From positions 1-5,626 of the forward strand of contig URQL01000118.1 of NCBI GenBank assembly GCA_900550005.1: a stretch of 5,626 nucleotides of DNA, in the 5' to 3' direction. The notes under the pieces were generated by a model that had not been told where the DNA came from, searched no databases, and was given only the letters and a program-made list of their open reading frames with translations. Both the position numbers and the translations under genes were made by a program. Shown in pieces: positions 1-5,626 of this stretch. Numbering within the stretch: the first letter of the stretch is position 1; each line of letters begins with the position of its first letter. This stretch comes from an uncultured Erysipelotrichaceae bacterium (lineage in GTDB: Bacteria > Bacillota_I > Bacilli_A > Erysipelotrichales > Coprobacillaceae).

Positions 1-227
1 ATGAATTAATTACTTTAGGTAAACGTGGAGACTTACATGCAAGAAGACAAGCTGCAGCTTATCTTTATAATGTAAAAGATGAAGAAATCTCTAAAAATAC
101 TGTTCAAAAATTATTTGATGATGTTGCACCTAAATATGCAGATGTAAATGGAGGATATACTCGTATTTACAAAACTCATAACCGTAAAGGTGATAACGCA
201 CCAATGGCTATCGTTACTTTAGCATAA
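1..227 (+). CDS. rplQ: 50S ribosomal protein L17, C-terminal part (5' end outside window)
   Basis: This is the 3' end of the gene for large-subunit ribosomal protein L17, which binds 23S rRNA near the peptide exit side of the 50S subunit. The readable frame begins at base 3 and gives 74 residues. They start with ELITLGKRGDLHARRQAAAY, a highly conserved L17 segment, and end with the family's usual GGYTRIYKTHNRKGDNAPMA block and a short hydrophobic tail. L17 is about 120 residues in Firmicutes, so roughly the first 40% is missing to the left. Two consecutive TAA codons (225-230) end it, and an intrinsic terminator follows directly. In this group rplQ normally closes the rpoA operon; that is inferred, since rpoA is not in view. 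The identification is secure. Confidence 0.96.
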   Translation, partial: ELITLGKRGDLHARRQAAAYLYNVKDEEISKNTVQKLFDDVAPKYADVNGGYTRIYKTHNRKGDNAPMAIVTLA

Positions 228-233
228 TAAATT

Positions 234-259
234 AAAGGAGGTTTGAACCTCCTTTTTTT
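234..259 (+). terminator. Intrinsic terminator after rplQ
   Basis: A perfect 9-bp stem pairs AAAGGAGGT (234-242) with ACCTCCTTT (247-255) around a 4-base TTGA loop. The T run continues to 259. It lies 4 bases after the second stop codon of rplQ and just before a new promoter, so it separates the ribosomal operon from the transporter operon. The left arm contains a Shine-Dalgarno-like GGAGG, but no start codon follows at a usable distance. Confidence 0.9.
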
Positions 260-264
260 GTGTC

Positions 265-293
265 TTGACATCTTTCTAGTAAATCACTAAAAT
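265..293 (+). promoter_or_regulatory. Sigma-A-type promoter of the ecfA1-ecfA2-ecfT-truA operon
   Basis: A consensus -35 box TTGACA (265-270) is followed after exactly 17 bases by TAAAAT (288-293), one mismatch from the ideal -10. Transcription would begin near base 300. That leaves a leader of only about 20 bases, mostly the ribosome binding site AAAGGAGG that ends 5 bases before the ecfA1 ATG. The leader has no room for a riboswitch. Because a terminator stands immediately upstream, this is probably the main promoter of the transporter genes. Confidence 0.85.
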
Positions 294-320
294 AGGACTT
301 GTACAAAAAAGGAGGATTAT

Positions 321-1151
321 ATGGGTAAAATAATTGAAATTAAACATCTTTGTTTTGAATACGAAGAGAATCTCAAAACGATTGATGATGTTTCGTTAAA
401 TATGGATTCTGGAAGTTATACGGTAATATTAGGTCATAATGGAAGTGGTAAGAGTACGATTGCAAAATTACTAATTGGATTATTAGAAGCAAAATCAGGT
501 GAAATTTATGTTGAAAATATGCAATTAAATGAAGAAAACTTATATAAGATTCGTGACAAGATTGGAATTGTATTTCAAAATCCGGATAATCAATTTATTG
601 GCGCAACAGTTCGTGATGATATTGCTTTTGGGTTAGAAAATAAGTGTATTCCTCAAGAACAAATGGATGCAATTATTGAAAAATATGCCAAAAAGGTTTC
701 TATGGAAGATTTTTTAGAACATGAACCTACAAAACTTTCTGGAGGGCAAAAACAACGTGTTGCCATTGCTGGAATTTTAGCAACATCACCTGATATTATT
801 ATATTAGATGAAGCAACAAGTATGCTTGATCCAAAAGGAAGACGAGAAATAAATACATTAGTAAAACAACTTAATAACGATACTAAAATGACAGTTATTT
901 CGATTAGTCATGATATTGAAGAAGCTGTATATGCTGATCAAATCGTTTTATTAAATAATGGTAAAGTAATAAAAGTTGGAAAACCACAAGATATTTTAAA
1001 TGATGAAAAATTAATGAAATCGATGGAATTAGATGTTCCATTTGCTTATAAAGTGTCTAAAAAATTACGTGAAAATGGAATTAATGTAGAATTAAATTTA
1101 CAAGAAAGGGAGTTGGTGAGTCAATTATGTCAGTTAAATTCGAACAAGTAA
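321..1151 (+). CDS. ecfA1: ECF transporter ATPase subunit EcfA1 (CbiO family)
   Basis: This is one of the two ABC ATPases that power an energy-coupling factor (ECF) importer for vitamins or metal ions, on the cytoplasmic face of the membrane. The 276 residues carry a full ATPase set: Walker A GHNGSGKST (38-46), Q-loop Gln86 in FQNPDNQF, signature LSGGQ (139-143), Walker B ending in catalytic Glu164, D-loop and switch His197. The FQNPDNQF stretch and DEATSMLD (in place of DEPTAGLD) are typical of EcfA1, which distinguishes it from the next gene. The length matches the family (about 280). The ATG has a strong GGAGG 5 bases upstream. The last 25 bases overlap ecfA2, so the two subunits are probably translated in step as a heterodimer. 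Confidence 0.96.
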   Translation: MGKIIEIKHLCFEYEENLKTIDDVSLNMDSGSYTVILGHNGSGKSTIAKLLIGLLEAKSGEIYVENMQLNEENLYKIRDKIGIVFQNPDNQFIGATVRDDIAFGLENKCIPQEQMDAIIEKYAKKVSMEDFLEHEPTKLSGGQKQRVAIAGILATSPDIIILDEATSMLDPKGRREINTLVKQLNNDTKMTVISISHDIEEAVYADQIVLLNNGKVIKVGKPQDILNDEKLMKSMELDVPFAYKVSKKLRENGINVELNLQERELVSQLCQLNSNK

Positions 1152-1972
1152 GTCATACCTATTCAAATAATACTCCTTTTTCTTATATGGCTTTAAAAGA
1201 TATTAATTTAGATATTCCTAAAGGTTCTTTTACTGCTATTATTGGTCATACTGGAAGTGGTAAGTCAACTCTTATTCAACATATTAACGCGTTATTGTTA
1301 CCTACTCAAGGTAAAGTACAAGTTAATGACTTTATTATTGAAGCTACCAATGTTCCTAAGGGGTTAAAACAATTAAAAAAAATGGCAGGACTTGTATTTC
1401 AATTTCCTGAATATCAATTATTTGAAGATACAATTGAAAAGGATATTATCTTTGGACCTAAAAACTTTGGTGTTGATGAGCAGCAAGCAAAAGAAGCCGC
1501 AAGAAAAGTAATTAAAGCTGTTGGATTAGATGAAAGTTACTTACAAAAATCTCCATTTGATTTATCTGGTGGACAAAAACGTCGTGTTGCTATTGCGGGA
1601 ATATTAGTTATGGATCCAGATGTATTGGTACTTGATGAACCGACTGCTGGATTAGATCCACAAGGTGCAAAAGAGATGATGGATCTTTTTAAAACACTTA
1701 ATGATCAAGGAAAAACAGTTATTATTGTTACTCATGATATGAATCATGTATTAAATTATTGTGATTTTGCTGTGGTTATGAATAAAGGTGAAATTGTTAA
1801 AAAGGGGACTGTAGATGAAATATTTACAGATGCTTCTTATTTAGAAAACTTAAGTATTGATTTACCTGTAATCACGCATTTTATCTACGAATTAAATCAA
1901 CAAGGATTTCATATTGATCCGTCAATAAAAGAAATCGAACAACTTGTTCAAGCCATTAAGGAGGAGATATAA
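1127..1972 (+). CDS. ecfA2: ECF transporter ATPase subunit EcfA2 (CbiO family)
   Basis: This is the second ATPase of the ECF energising module, expected to pair with EcfA1 and couple ATP hydrolysis to EcfT. Within 281 residues it shows Walker A GHTGSGKST (40-48), Q-loop Gln92 in FQFPEYQLF, signature LSGGQ (146-150), Walker B with Glu171 in DEPTAGLD, and switch His203. FQFPE..LF and the long N-terminal strand before Walker A are characteristic of EcfA2. The ATG lies inside the end of ecfA1 in another frame. GGTGAG (1115-1120) sits 6 bases before it and a second purine-rich stretch, AAAGGGAG, lies further upstream, so coupling to ecfA1 translation is likely. The stop codon abuts the ecfT start with no gap. 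No catalytic residue is missing. Confidence 0.96.
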   Translation: MSVKFEQVSHTYSNNTPFSYMALKDINLDIPKGSFTAIIGHTGSGKSTLIQHINALLLPTQGKVQVNDFIIEATNVPKGLKQLKKMAGLVFQFPEYQLFEDTIEKDIIFGPKNFGVDEQQAKEAARKVIKAVGLDESYLQKSPFDLSGGQKRRVAIAGILVMDPDVLVLDEPTAGLDPQGAKEMMDLFKTLNDQGKTVIIVTHDMNHVLNYCDFAVVMNKGEIVKKGTVDEIFTDASYLENLSIDLPVITHFIYELNQQGFHIDPSIKEIEQLVQAIKEEI

Positions 1973-2773
1973 ATGGGAAATATCACATTAGGTAAATATT
2001 TACCCTATGATTCTTATATTCATCGTTTAGATCCACGTTTGAAGATTGTATGTTTACTTGTCTTATTGATCACTGTATTTTTTGATGCTGGTTTTATTGG
2101 CTATGCAATCACGGGTTTATTTATTTGTTTGATTATTAAATTAGCTAAAATTAAAATCACATACATATTAAAATCACTTAAACCAATGATTTTAATGATG
2201 TCGTTTTTAATGATTTTAAATATTTTTATGATTAGGGAAGGTTTTGTTTTATGTAAAATCGGTCCAGTTTCAATTTATAGTGGTGGTTTGATTCAAACTG
2301 CCTATATTCTTATTCGTTTAATATTAATTGTTGCTTTAACAACTATTCTTACAGCAACAACAAAACCACTTGATTTGACGTTAGGATTAGAACATTTATT
2401 TGTTCCTTTGAAAAAGTTTGGATTTCCTGCTCATGAAGTTTCTATGATGATTTCAATTGCTTTACGCTTTATTCCTACTTTATTAGAAGAAACAGAACGT
2501 ATTATGAAAGCACAAGCAAGCCGAGGTGTTGACTTTAAAGAAGGAAAGCTTATTGAAAAAATTAGAGCTATAGTATCGCTAATCGTTCCATTATTTATTT
2601 CAGCTTTTCAACGTGCAGAAGATTTGGCAAATGCGATGGAAAGTAGAGGTTATGATCCAGATGGAAAAAGAACACGATATAAAGTATTAAAGTGGCAAAA
2701 TGCAGATACAGTAAGTGCAATCGCAGTAGGGTGTATTTGTGTAAGTGTGATTGCCTTAAGTGTGGTCTTATAA
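1973..2773 (+). CDS. ecfT: ECF transporter transmembrane coupling subunit EcfT
   Basis: EcfT is the membrane scaffold that links the EcfA1-EcfA2 ATPases to interchangeable substrate-binding S components. The 266-residue protein opens with the family-typical LGKYLPYDSYIHRLDPRLK. Hydrophobic membrane segments follow near residues 24-37, 41-57, 70-87, 104-127 and 245-265. The cytoplasmic coupling region holds both short EcfT motifs that dock into the ATPases: SRG at 183-185 (in AQASRGVD) and SRG at 224-226 (in AMESRGYD). Its ATG immediately follows the ecfA2 stop, and AAGGAGGAG within the end of ecfA2 is the binding site. No S-component gene is nearby, which fits a group II module shared among several S proteins; its substrates cannot be told from this window. 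Confidence 0.95.
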   Translation: MGNITLGKYLPYDSYIHRLDPRLKIVCLLVLLITVFFDAGFIGYAITGLFICLIIKLAKIKITYILKSLKPMILMMSFLMILNIFMIREGFVLCKIGPVSIYSGGLIQTAYILIRLILIVALTTILTATTKPLDLTLGLEHLFVPLKKFGFPAHEVSMMISIALRFIPTLLEETERIMKAQASRGVDFKEGKLIEKIRAIVSLIVPLFISAFQRAEDLANAMESRGYDPDGKRTRYKVLKWQNADTVSAIAVGCICVSVIALSVVL

Positions 2774-3513
2774 TGGCACGTATCAAATGTGTAGTTACTT
2801 ATGATGGATCAAAATTTTATGGATTTCAAATTCAAAACAACAAAAGAACGATACAAGGAGAAATTCAAAAGGCATTAAAAAATATAACGCAAGAAGAAAT
2901 TACGATTCATGCCTCTGGTAGAACAGATGCTAAAGTGCATGCTAAAGGACAAGTATTCCATTTTGATACAGTTAAAGAATTAAATGATGAAAGATGGAAA
3001 ATGGCTATTAATCACTTTATGCCAAATGATATTTATATTGTATCTTGCAAGCATGTTGATGATCGGTTCCATTCGCGTTATTTAGCAACAAAAAAAGAAT
3101 ACCGTTATTATTTAAATATGGGAGAATATTCTCCATTTGAAACTAACTATATTTATCAATATAATCGGAAATTAGATGTTGAAAAAATGAATCAAGCAGC
3201 AAAAATGTTCATTGGTGAACATAATTTTGCATCCTATTGCAGTTATGATCAATATGGAAATACAATTCGAACGATTTATGAGTTTGATGTGCTACAAAAA
3301 GGAGATTTAGTTGAATTTAGAGTCACTGGAAATGGGTTTAGACGTTACATGGTAAGACATTTAGTTGGAGCTCTTATTCAAATTGGGGCAGGACGTTTTA
3401 GTGAAGAAGAAGCTAAATTTCGATTGGATAGTTGTGGTGAAAAGCATATTTTATATAAAGCTAAGCCTCAAGGTTTATATCTTTATCAAGTATGGTATGA
3501 TCAATGTGAATAA
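2773..3513 (+). CDS. truA: tRNA pseudouridine(38-40) synthase TruA
   Basis: TruA isomerises uridines 38-40 in the anticodon stem-loop of many tRNAs. The 246 residues match the usual length (B. subtilis about 247). The nucleophilic aspartate is Asp52 in SGRTDAKVHA, the conserved active-site Tyr110 lies in KKEYRYY, and FHSRY (99-103) and GNGF..YMVR near the C terminus are further family blocks. Lys54 stands where most TruA proteins I recall have Gly (RTDAGVHA or RTDSGVHA), and Arg-Arg replaces the usual Leu-Tyr after GNGF. The ATG overlaps the ecfT stop as TAATG and lacks a clear Shine-Dalgarno sequence, so translation probably depends on coupling. An in-frame ATG at 2692 would add a Cys-rich 27-residue extension unlike the family and is rejected. 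No hairpin terminator follows, so some read-through toward rplM is possible. Confidence 0.95.
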   Translation: MARIKCVVTYDGSKFYGFQIQNNKRTIQGEIQKALKNITQEEITIHASGRTDAKVHAKGQVFHFDTVKELNDERWKMAINHFMPNDIYIVSCKHVDDRFHSRYLATKKEYRYYLNMGEYSPFETNYIYQYNRKLDVEKMNQAAKMFIGEHNFASYCSYDQYGNTIRTIYEFDVLQKGDLVEFRVTGNGFRRYMVRHLVGALIQIGAGRFSEEEAKFRLDSCGEKHILYKAKPQGLYLYQVWYDQCE

Positions 3514-3536
3514 ATTCAAAAATAAAAAAATTTATG

Positions 3537-3565
3537 TTGACTTTCTAAATTGATAACTTTATAAT
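3537..3565 (+). promoter_or_regulatory. Sigma-A-type promoter of rplM-rpsI
   Basis: TTGACT (3537-3542) is separated by 17 bases from a perfect TATAAT (3560-3565). The predicted start, near 3571-3573, falls at the base of the first hairpin of the L13-type leader, which supports both calls. It lies 23 bases after the truA stop, so rplM-rpsI has its own strong promoter in addition to any read-through. Confidence 0.88.
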
Positions 3566-3570
3566 AAATC

Positions 3571-3623
3571 ATGGCACTTGTATGCCTGAGTAGCCCCGGA
3601 AACTACGAGAAGGAGATTATACA
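3571..3623 (+). promoter_or_regulatory. L13-type ribosomal protein leader RNA
   Basis: The 53 bases before rplM form a GC-richer island in AT-rich surroundings with two small hairpins. GGCA (3573-3576) pairs with TGCC (3583-3586), and GTAG (3590-3593) pairs with CTAC (3603-3606) around a loop containing CCCCGGAAA. The ribosome binding site AAGGAG (3610-3615) follows closely, 8 bases from the ATG. Position, size and the TGCCTGAGTAGCCCCGGAAA-type core resemble the L13 leader family of Firmicutes rplM-rpsI operons as I remember it. That family is thought to allow autoregulation by L13, but binding cannot be shown from sequence. I see no convincing base-pairing that hides the ribosome binding site, so the mechanism stays open. 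Confidence 0.72.
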
Positions 3624-4061
3624 ATGCGACAAACAACAATGGCAAAAGAATCAACAATTGAACGTAAATGGTACGTAGTTGATGCAGAAGGACAAACTTT
3701 AGGGCGTTTAGCTTCTGAAGTTGCAACAGTATTAAGAGGAAAACATAAACCAACATATACACCACATGTAGATACTGGTGACTATGTAATCATTATTAAT
3801 GCTGAAAAAGTAGTAATGACTGGTAAAAAACTTGACAAAGTTAAATACTATCATCACAGTGGATGGTTAGGTGGTTTAAAAGTTAAAACTGCTAGAACTT
3901 TCCAAACTCAAAACCCTACAGGATTTGTGGAAGCAGCTGTTAAAGGTATGTTACCACATAACACTTTAGGAAGAAAACAAGGTATGAAATTATTTGTTTA
4001 TACAGGTAATACTCATCCACATGCAGCACAAAAACCAGAAGAATTAAAAATTAAAGGTTAA
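3624..4061 (+). CDS. rplM: 50S ribosomal protein L13
   Basis: L13 is an early-assembly protein of the large ribosomal subunit that binds 23S rRNA. The 145-residue product has the family order: STIERKWYVVDAEGQTLGRL near the N terminus, the GKHKPTYTPHVDTGDYVIIINA core (39-60), MTGKKL, the basic GMLPHNTLGRKQGMKLFVYTG block (108-128) and the C-terminal HPHAAQKPE. The length equals that of B. subtilis L13. The start at 3624 (MRQTTMAKES) is preferred over the internal ATG at 3639 because AAGGAG is 8 bases upstream and Bacillus L13 has the same MRTTPMA-type beginning. It forms an operon with rpsI, whose ATG follows 14 bases after the stop, and is preceded by the L13-type leader. Confidence 0.97.
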   Translation: MRQTTMAKESTIERKWYVVDAEGQTLGRLASEVATVLRGKHKPTYTPHVDTGDYVIIINAEKVVMTGKKLDKVKYYHHSGWLGGLKVKTARTFQTQNPTGFVEAAVKGMLPHNTLGRKQGMKLFVYTGNTHPHAAQKPEELKIKG

Positions 4062-4075
4062 GAAGGAGGACAACT

Positions 4076-4468
4076 ATGGCAAACGTACAATATAGAGGAA
4101 CTGGAAGAAGAAAAACATCTGTTGCTCGTGTTATTTTAACACCTGGTGATGGAAAAGTTACTATTAACGGAAGAGAAGCAAAAGATTACTTACAATCTGA
4201 TGTTTTAGTTATGGTTGTTAACCAACCTTTAGAGTTAACAGGAACTAAAGATAAATTTGATGTTAAAGTAAACGTATATGGTGGAGGACATGCTGGTCAA
4301 GCAGGTGCTATCCGTCATGGTGTTTCAAGAGCTTTATTAGAAGCTGGTTCTGATTATAGACCTGCATTAAAAGCAGCTGGATTCTTAACTCGTGATGCAC
4401 GTGTTAAAGAACGTAAAAAATATGGTCTTAAAGCAGCTAGACGTGCTCCTCAATTCTCAAAGAGATAA
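4076..4468 (+). CDS. rpsI: 30S ribosomal protein S9
   Basis: S9 sits in the head of the small ribosomal subunit, where its basic C-terminal tail reaches toward the P-site tRNA. The 130-residue sequence has the N-terminal YRGTGRRKTSVARV, the S9 signature GGGHAGQAGAIRHGVSRAL (69-87), and the basic tail that ends KYGLKAARRAPQFSKR. That terminal FSKR is the conserved tRNA-contacting end, so the protein is complete. A strong AAGGAGGA lies 5 bases before the ATG. It is the last gene of the rplM-rpsI operon and is followed by a strong terminator. Confidence 0.97.
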   Translation: MANVQYRGTGRRKTSVARVILTPGDGKVTINGREAKDYLQSDVLVMVVNQPLELTGTKDKFDVKVNVYGGGHAGQAGAIRHGVSRALLEAGSDYRPALKAAGFLTRDARVKERKKYGLKAARRAPQFSKR

Positions 4469-4488
4469 TTTTATTACTGCATGTTTTC

Positions 4489-4517
4489 AAAAGTCCCAAG
4501 TATTTGGGGCTTTTTTT
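4489..4517 (+). terminator. Intrinsic terminator of rplM-rpsI, possibly bidirectional
   Basis: An 11-bp stem, with one G-T wobble, pairs AAAAGTCCCAA (4489-4499) with TTGGGGCTTTT (4504-4514) around a GTAT loop, and the T run continues to 4517. It begins 20 bases after the rpsI stop. Read on the minus strand the same stem ends in CTTTT, so it may also weakly stop transcripts from the convergent amidase gene, whose own downstream region has only a feeble hairpin. The 97 bases between this stem and the amidase stop contain no gene that I can support. Confidence 0.92.
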
Positions 4518-4614
4518 GATGAAAATTTATTGATATTTTACTTGTTAGATATAAAATGTGGAAAAGTTTATTGATTTTTGTAATTTATTCTTTTATGTGA
4601 AAAGACTTTTACGT

Positions 4615-5313
4615 TTAGTTATGTGAAGATGTTTGTAATCTTTGAATATAGGCTTCAATTCCGTCAGCAATGACTTTAGAGAGCTTTTCTTGGTGTTTTG
4701 AAGATAAAAGTTGTCCTCTTTCATTTTTGTTGGTAAGAAAGCCACATTCAATTAAAATTCCTTTTGTCTTTGTACATCTTAAAACATAAAAATTAGCACT
4801 TTCGATTGCTTTTTTTGATCCGGTAACCTTTTTCATACTATTATGAACATCATTAGCTAGTTGTTTTGCCTCTTCACTTTTGCCATAATAAAATACTTGT
4901 GATCCCCATGTAGATGAACTAGGTGATGCATTAAGATGGATACTAACAAATAAGTCAGCTTCATAACTATCTATTTTTCTTACTCTTAAATACATATCAT
5001 CTTGCTTAGAATAATTATAATTACGCATGGTTAAGTCTTGATCATCATTGCGGGTTAAAAAAACAGTGGCTCCTCGACTTTCTAATTCTTTTTGTAACTT
5101 AAAGGCAATTTTTAAATTAATATCATCTTCTTTATATTTTCCTACACTTGCACCATTATCAAGACCACCGTGACCAGGGTCGATTACAATTGTTTGATTA
5201 GATAAAGAGAGTGTTTGATTTACAGGGAGTGGATGAAATTGAATGGGGAAAAAGAATGCATAGAATAAAATACAAAATAAAAGCGTTATTAAAAAACTAT
5301 GGATATATTTCAA
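4615..5313 (-). CDS. cwlD: N-acetylmuramoyl-L-alanine amidase, CwlD-like (Amidase_3)
   Basis: The enzyme cleaves the bond between N-acetylmuramic acid and L-alanine in peptidoglycan. In spore formers CwlD, with GerD-type partners or deacetylases, makes the muramic-lactam of spore cortex. With a TTG start the protein has 232 residues: one N-terminal membrane anchor or signal (about 6-24), then an Amidase_3 domain. The zinc ligands are His48 (IDPGHGG), Glu62 (KEDDINL) and His126 (SIHLNA), and catalytic Glu189 lies in LIECGFLTN. Length and layout match B. subtilis CwlD (237). The open frame runs up to another TTG at 5403, but AGGTGAT (5324-5318) is ideally spaced for 5313, and the extra 30 residues look like translated AT-rich spacer. 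The gene converges on rpsI. A vegetative wall amidase of the same family remains possible. Confidence 0.85.
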   Translation of the reverse strand: MKYIHSFLITLLFCILFYAFFFPIQFHPLPVNQTLSLSNQTIVIDPGHGGLDNGASVGKYKEDDINLKIAFKLQKELESRGATVFLTRNDDQDLTMRNYNYSKQDDMYLRVRKIDSYEADLFVSIHLNASPSSSTWGSQVFYYGKSEEAKQLANDVHNSMKKVTGSKKAIESANFYVLRCTKTKGILIECGFLTNKNERGQLLSSKHQEKLSKVIADGIEAYIQRLQTSSHN

Positions 5314-5317
5314 ATTA

Positions 5318-5324
5318 ATCACCT
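5318..5324 (-). promoter_or_regulatory. Ribosome binding site fixing the cwlD-like start
   Basis: On the minus strand AGGTGAT matches seven bases of the standard AGGAGGTGATC complement to the 16S rRNA end. Aligned to that consensus, the TTG at 5313 lies at the normal 8-base distance from the GGAGG position. Neither the GTG at 5322 nor the TTG at 5403 has a comparable site, so 5313 is the best start. Confidence 0.75.
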
Positions 5325-5330
5325 GTTTTA

Positions 5331-5338
5331 AATGTATG
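5331..5338 (-). promoter_or_regulatory. Possible sigma-E-type -10 element before the cwlD-like gene
   Basis: The minus strand reads CATACATT, which fits the sporulation sigma-E -10 consensus CATACAnT at every fixed base. The best -35 match, ATATT at 5354-5350, is about 2-3 bases too close. Transcription would start near 5324, leaving a leader of only about 11 bases. A vegetative alternative is TTGATT (5403-5398), 17 bases, TACTTT (5380-5375), which is weak. Tentative. Confidence 0.3.
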
Positions 5339-5411
5339 AATAAATTTAAAATATAGAAGAAAAATAAAATAAAAAAAGTATCGAAAATTTGTAAAAAAAT
5401 CAAAAAAAGTG

Positions 5412-5440
5412 TTGACGATAAGGCGAATACATGATATTAT
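5412..5440 (+). promoter_or_regulatory. Extended -10 promoter of the tRNA-Ile genes
   Basis: TTGACG (5412-5417) and TATTAT (5435-5440) are separated by 17 bases, and TG at 5432-5433 adds an extended -10. Transcription would start near 5447, about 13 bases before the mature tRNA, as expected for a stable RNA. The promoter is divergent from the amidase gene. Confidence 0.82.
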
Positions 5441-5459
5441 AAGCAAGCAGTCAAGTGAT

Positions 5460-5532
<73 letters not shown>

Positions 5533-5536
<4 letters not shown>

Positions 5537-5556
5537 TTATTTGAATTGCAAATGGT
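5533..5556 (+). repeat. Imperfect inverted repeat joining the tRNA 3' end and the spacer
   Basis: ACC (5533-5535) plus ATTTG (5539-5543) can pair with CAAAT plus GGT (5549-5556), giving 8 bp with a 3-base bulge and an AATTG loop. The hairpin takes up the ACCA end of the first tRNA. It may be involved in precursor processing or may be chance; no T run follows, so it is not a terminator. Confidence 0.4.
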
Positions 5557-5561
5557 TGTTA

Positions 5562-5571
5562 CCCTTTATAA

Positions 5572-5574
<3 letters not shown>
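5562..5574 (+). repeat. Small inverted repeat overlapping the second tRNA start
   Basis: CCCTT (5562-5566) pairs with AAGGG (5570-5574) around TAT. The right arm includes the first three bases of the second tRNA, so in the precursor it would compete with the acceptor stem. It is short and could be coincidental. Confidence 0.35.

Positions 5575-5626
<52 letters not shown>

Noticed and set aside
294..320. Riboswitch controlling the ECF operon
   Set aside because: Vitamin importers are often riboswitch-controlled, but only about 20 bases lie between the predicted transcript start and the ecfA1 ATG, too few for an aptamer.
2692..2772. Upstream in-frame ATG giving TruA a 27-residue N-terminal extension
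   Set aside because: The extension is Cys-rich, unlike any TruA N terminus, lies wholly inside ecfT in another frame and lacks a ribosome binding site. MARIKCVVTYDG from 2773 is the typical beginning.
2595..2786. Minus-strand open frame opposite the end of ecfT
   Set aside because: It lies almost wholly within well-supported ecfT, has no binding site and its His/Leu-rich product resembles antisense translation of AT-rich code.
3514..3536. Terminator between truA and rplM
   Set aside because: The stretch is A/T-rich with only AAATT/AAATTT-type pairing; no stable stem followed by a T run is visible.
3559..3765. Minus-strand open frame opposite the rplM start and leader
   Set aside because: It runs through the rplM promoter, leader and N-terminal codons; the hydrophobic product is what antisense of this DNA gives and no start signal is present.
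4392..4574. Small plus-strand frame running from within rpsI through its terminator
   Set aside because: It overlaps the conserved S9 C terminus in another frame and continues through a strong terminator, with no ribosome binding site.
4595..4610. Hairpin GTGAAA/TTTTAC as a dedicated terminator for the amidase gene
   Set aside because: Only about 6 weak pairs including a G-T, and no T run after it on the minus strand; the stem at 4489-4517 is the better candidate.

Overview
This AT-rich window comes from a low-GC Firmicute. The gene order (L17, ECF transporter module, TruA, L13, S9, then a CwlD-type amidase nearby) is the one I recall from the end of the ribosomal protein super-operon in Bacillus and relatives. 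The protein sequences also resemble Bacillus orthologues as I remember them. The cortex-amidase-like gene hints at a spore former. A Bacilli/Erysipelotrichia-like or clostridial host is plausible, but the sequence does not settle the genus.

Left end (1-259): the last 74 codons of rplQ, two stop codons, and a compact intrinsic terminator that closes the upstream ribosomal operon. A strong sigma-A-type promoter (265-293) then starts a tight operon, ecfA1-ecfA2-ecfT-truA (321-3513). It has a 25-bp overlap, a zero-base junction and a 1-base TAATG overlap. EcfA1, EcfA2 and EcfT form the energising module of a group II ECF vitamin/metal importer. No substrate-binding S component is encoded here, so it presumably serves S components encoded elsewhere. 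TruA makes pseudouridine in the tRNA anticodon arm.

Middle (3514-4517): a second sigma-A promoter with a perfect -10 (3537-3565), a short structured leader resembling the Firmicutes L13 leader, rplM, rpsI and a strong terminator.

Right end (4518-5626): a CwlD-like N-acetylmuramoyl-L-alanine amidase on the minus strand, most likely starting at a TTG codon at 5313. Divergent from it is an extended -10 promoter driving tRNA-Ile(GAU). After a 35-bp spacer comes an identical tRNA-Ile start, cut by the window end.

Most of the window is conserved housekeeping DNA and I found no undescribed system. The points worth a second look are the tandem identical tRNA-Ile genes with hairpins in their spacer, the inverted position of the cwlD-like gene, its TTG start and possible sigma-E -10 element, and the L13 leader.
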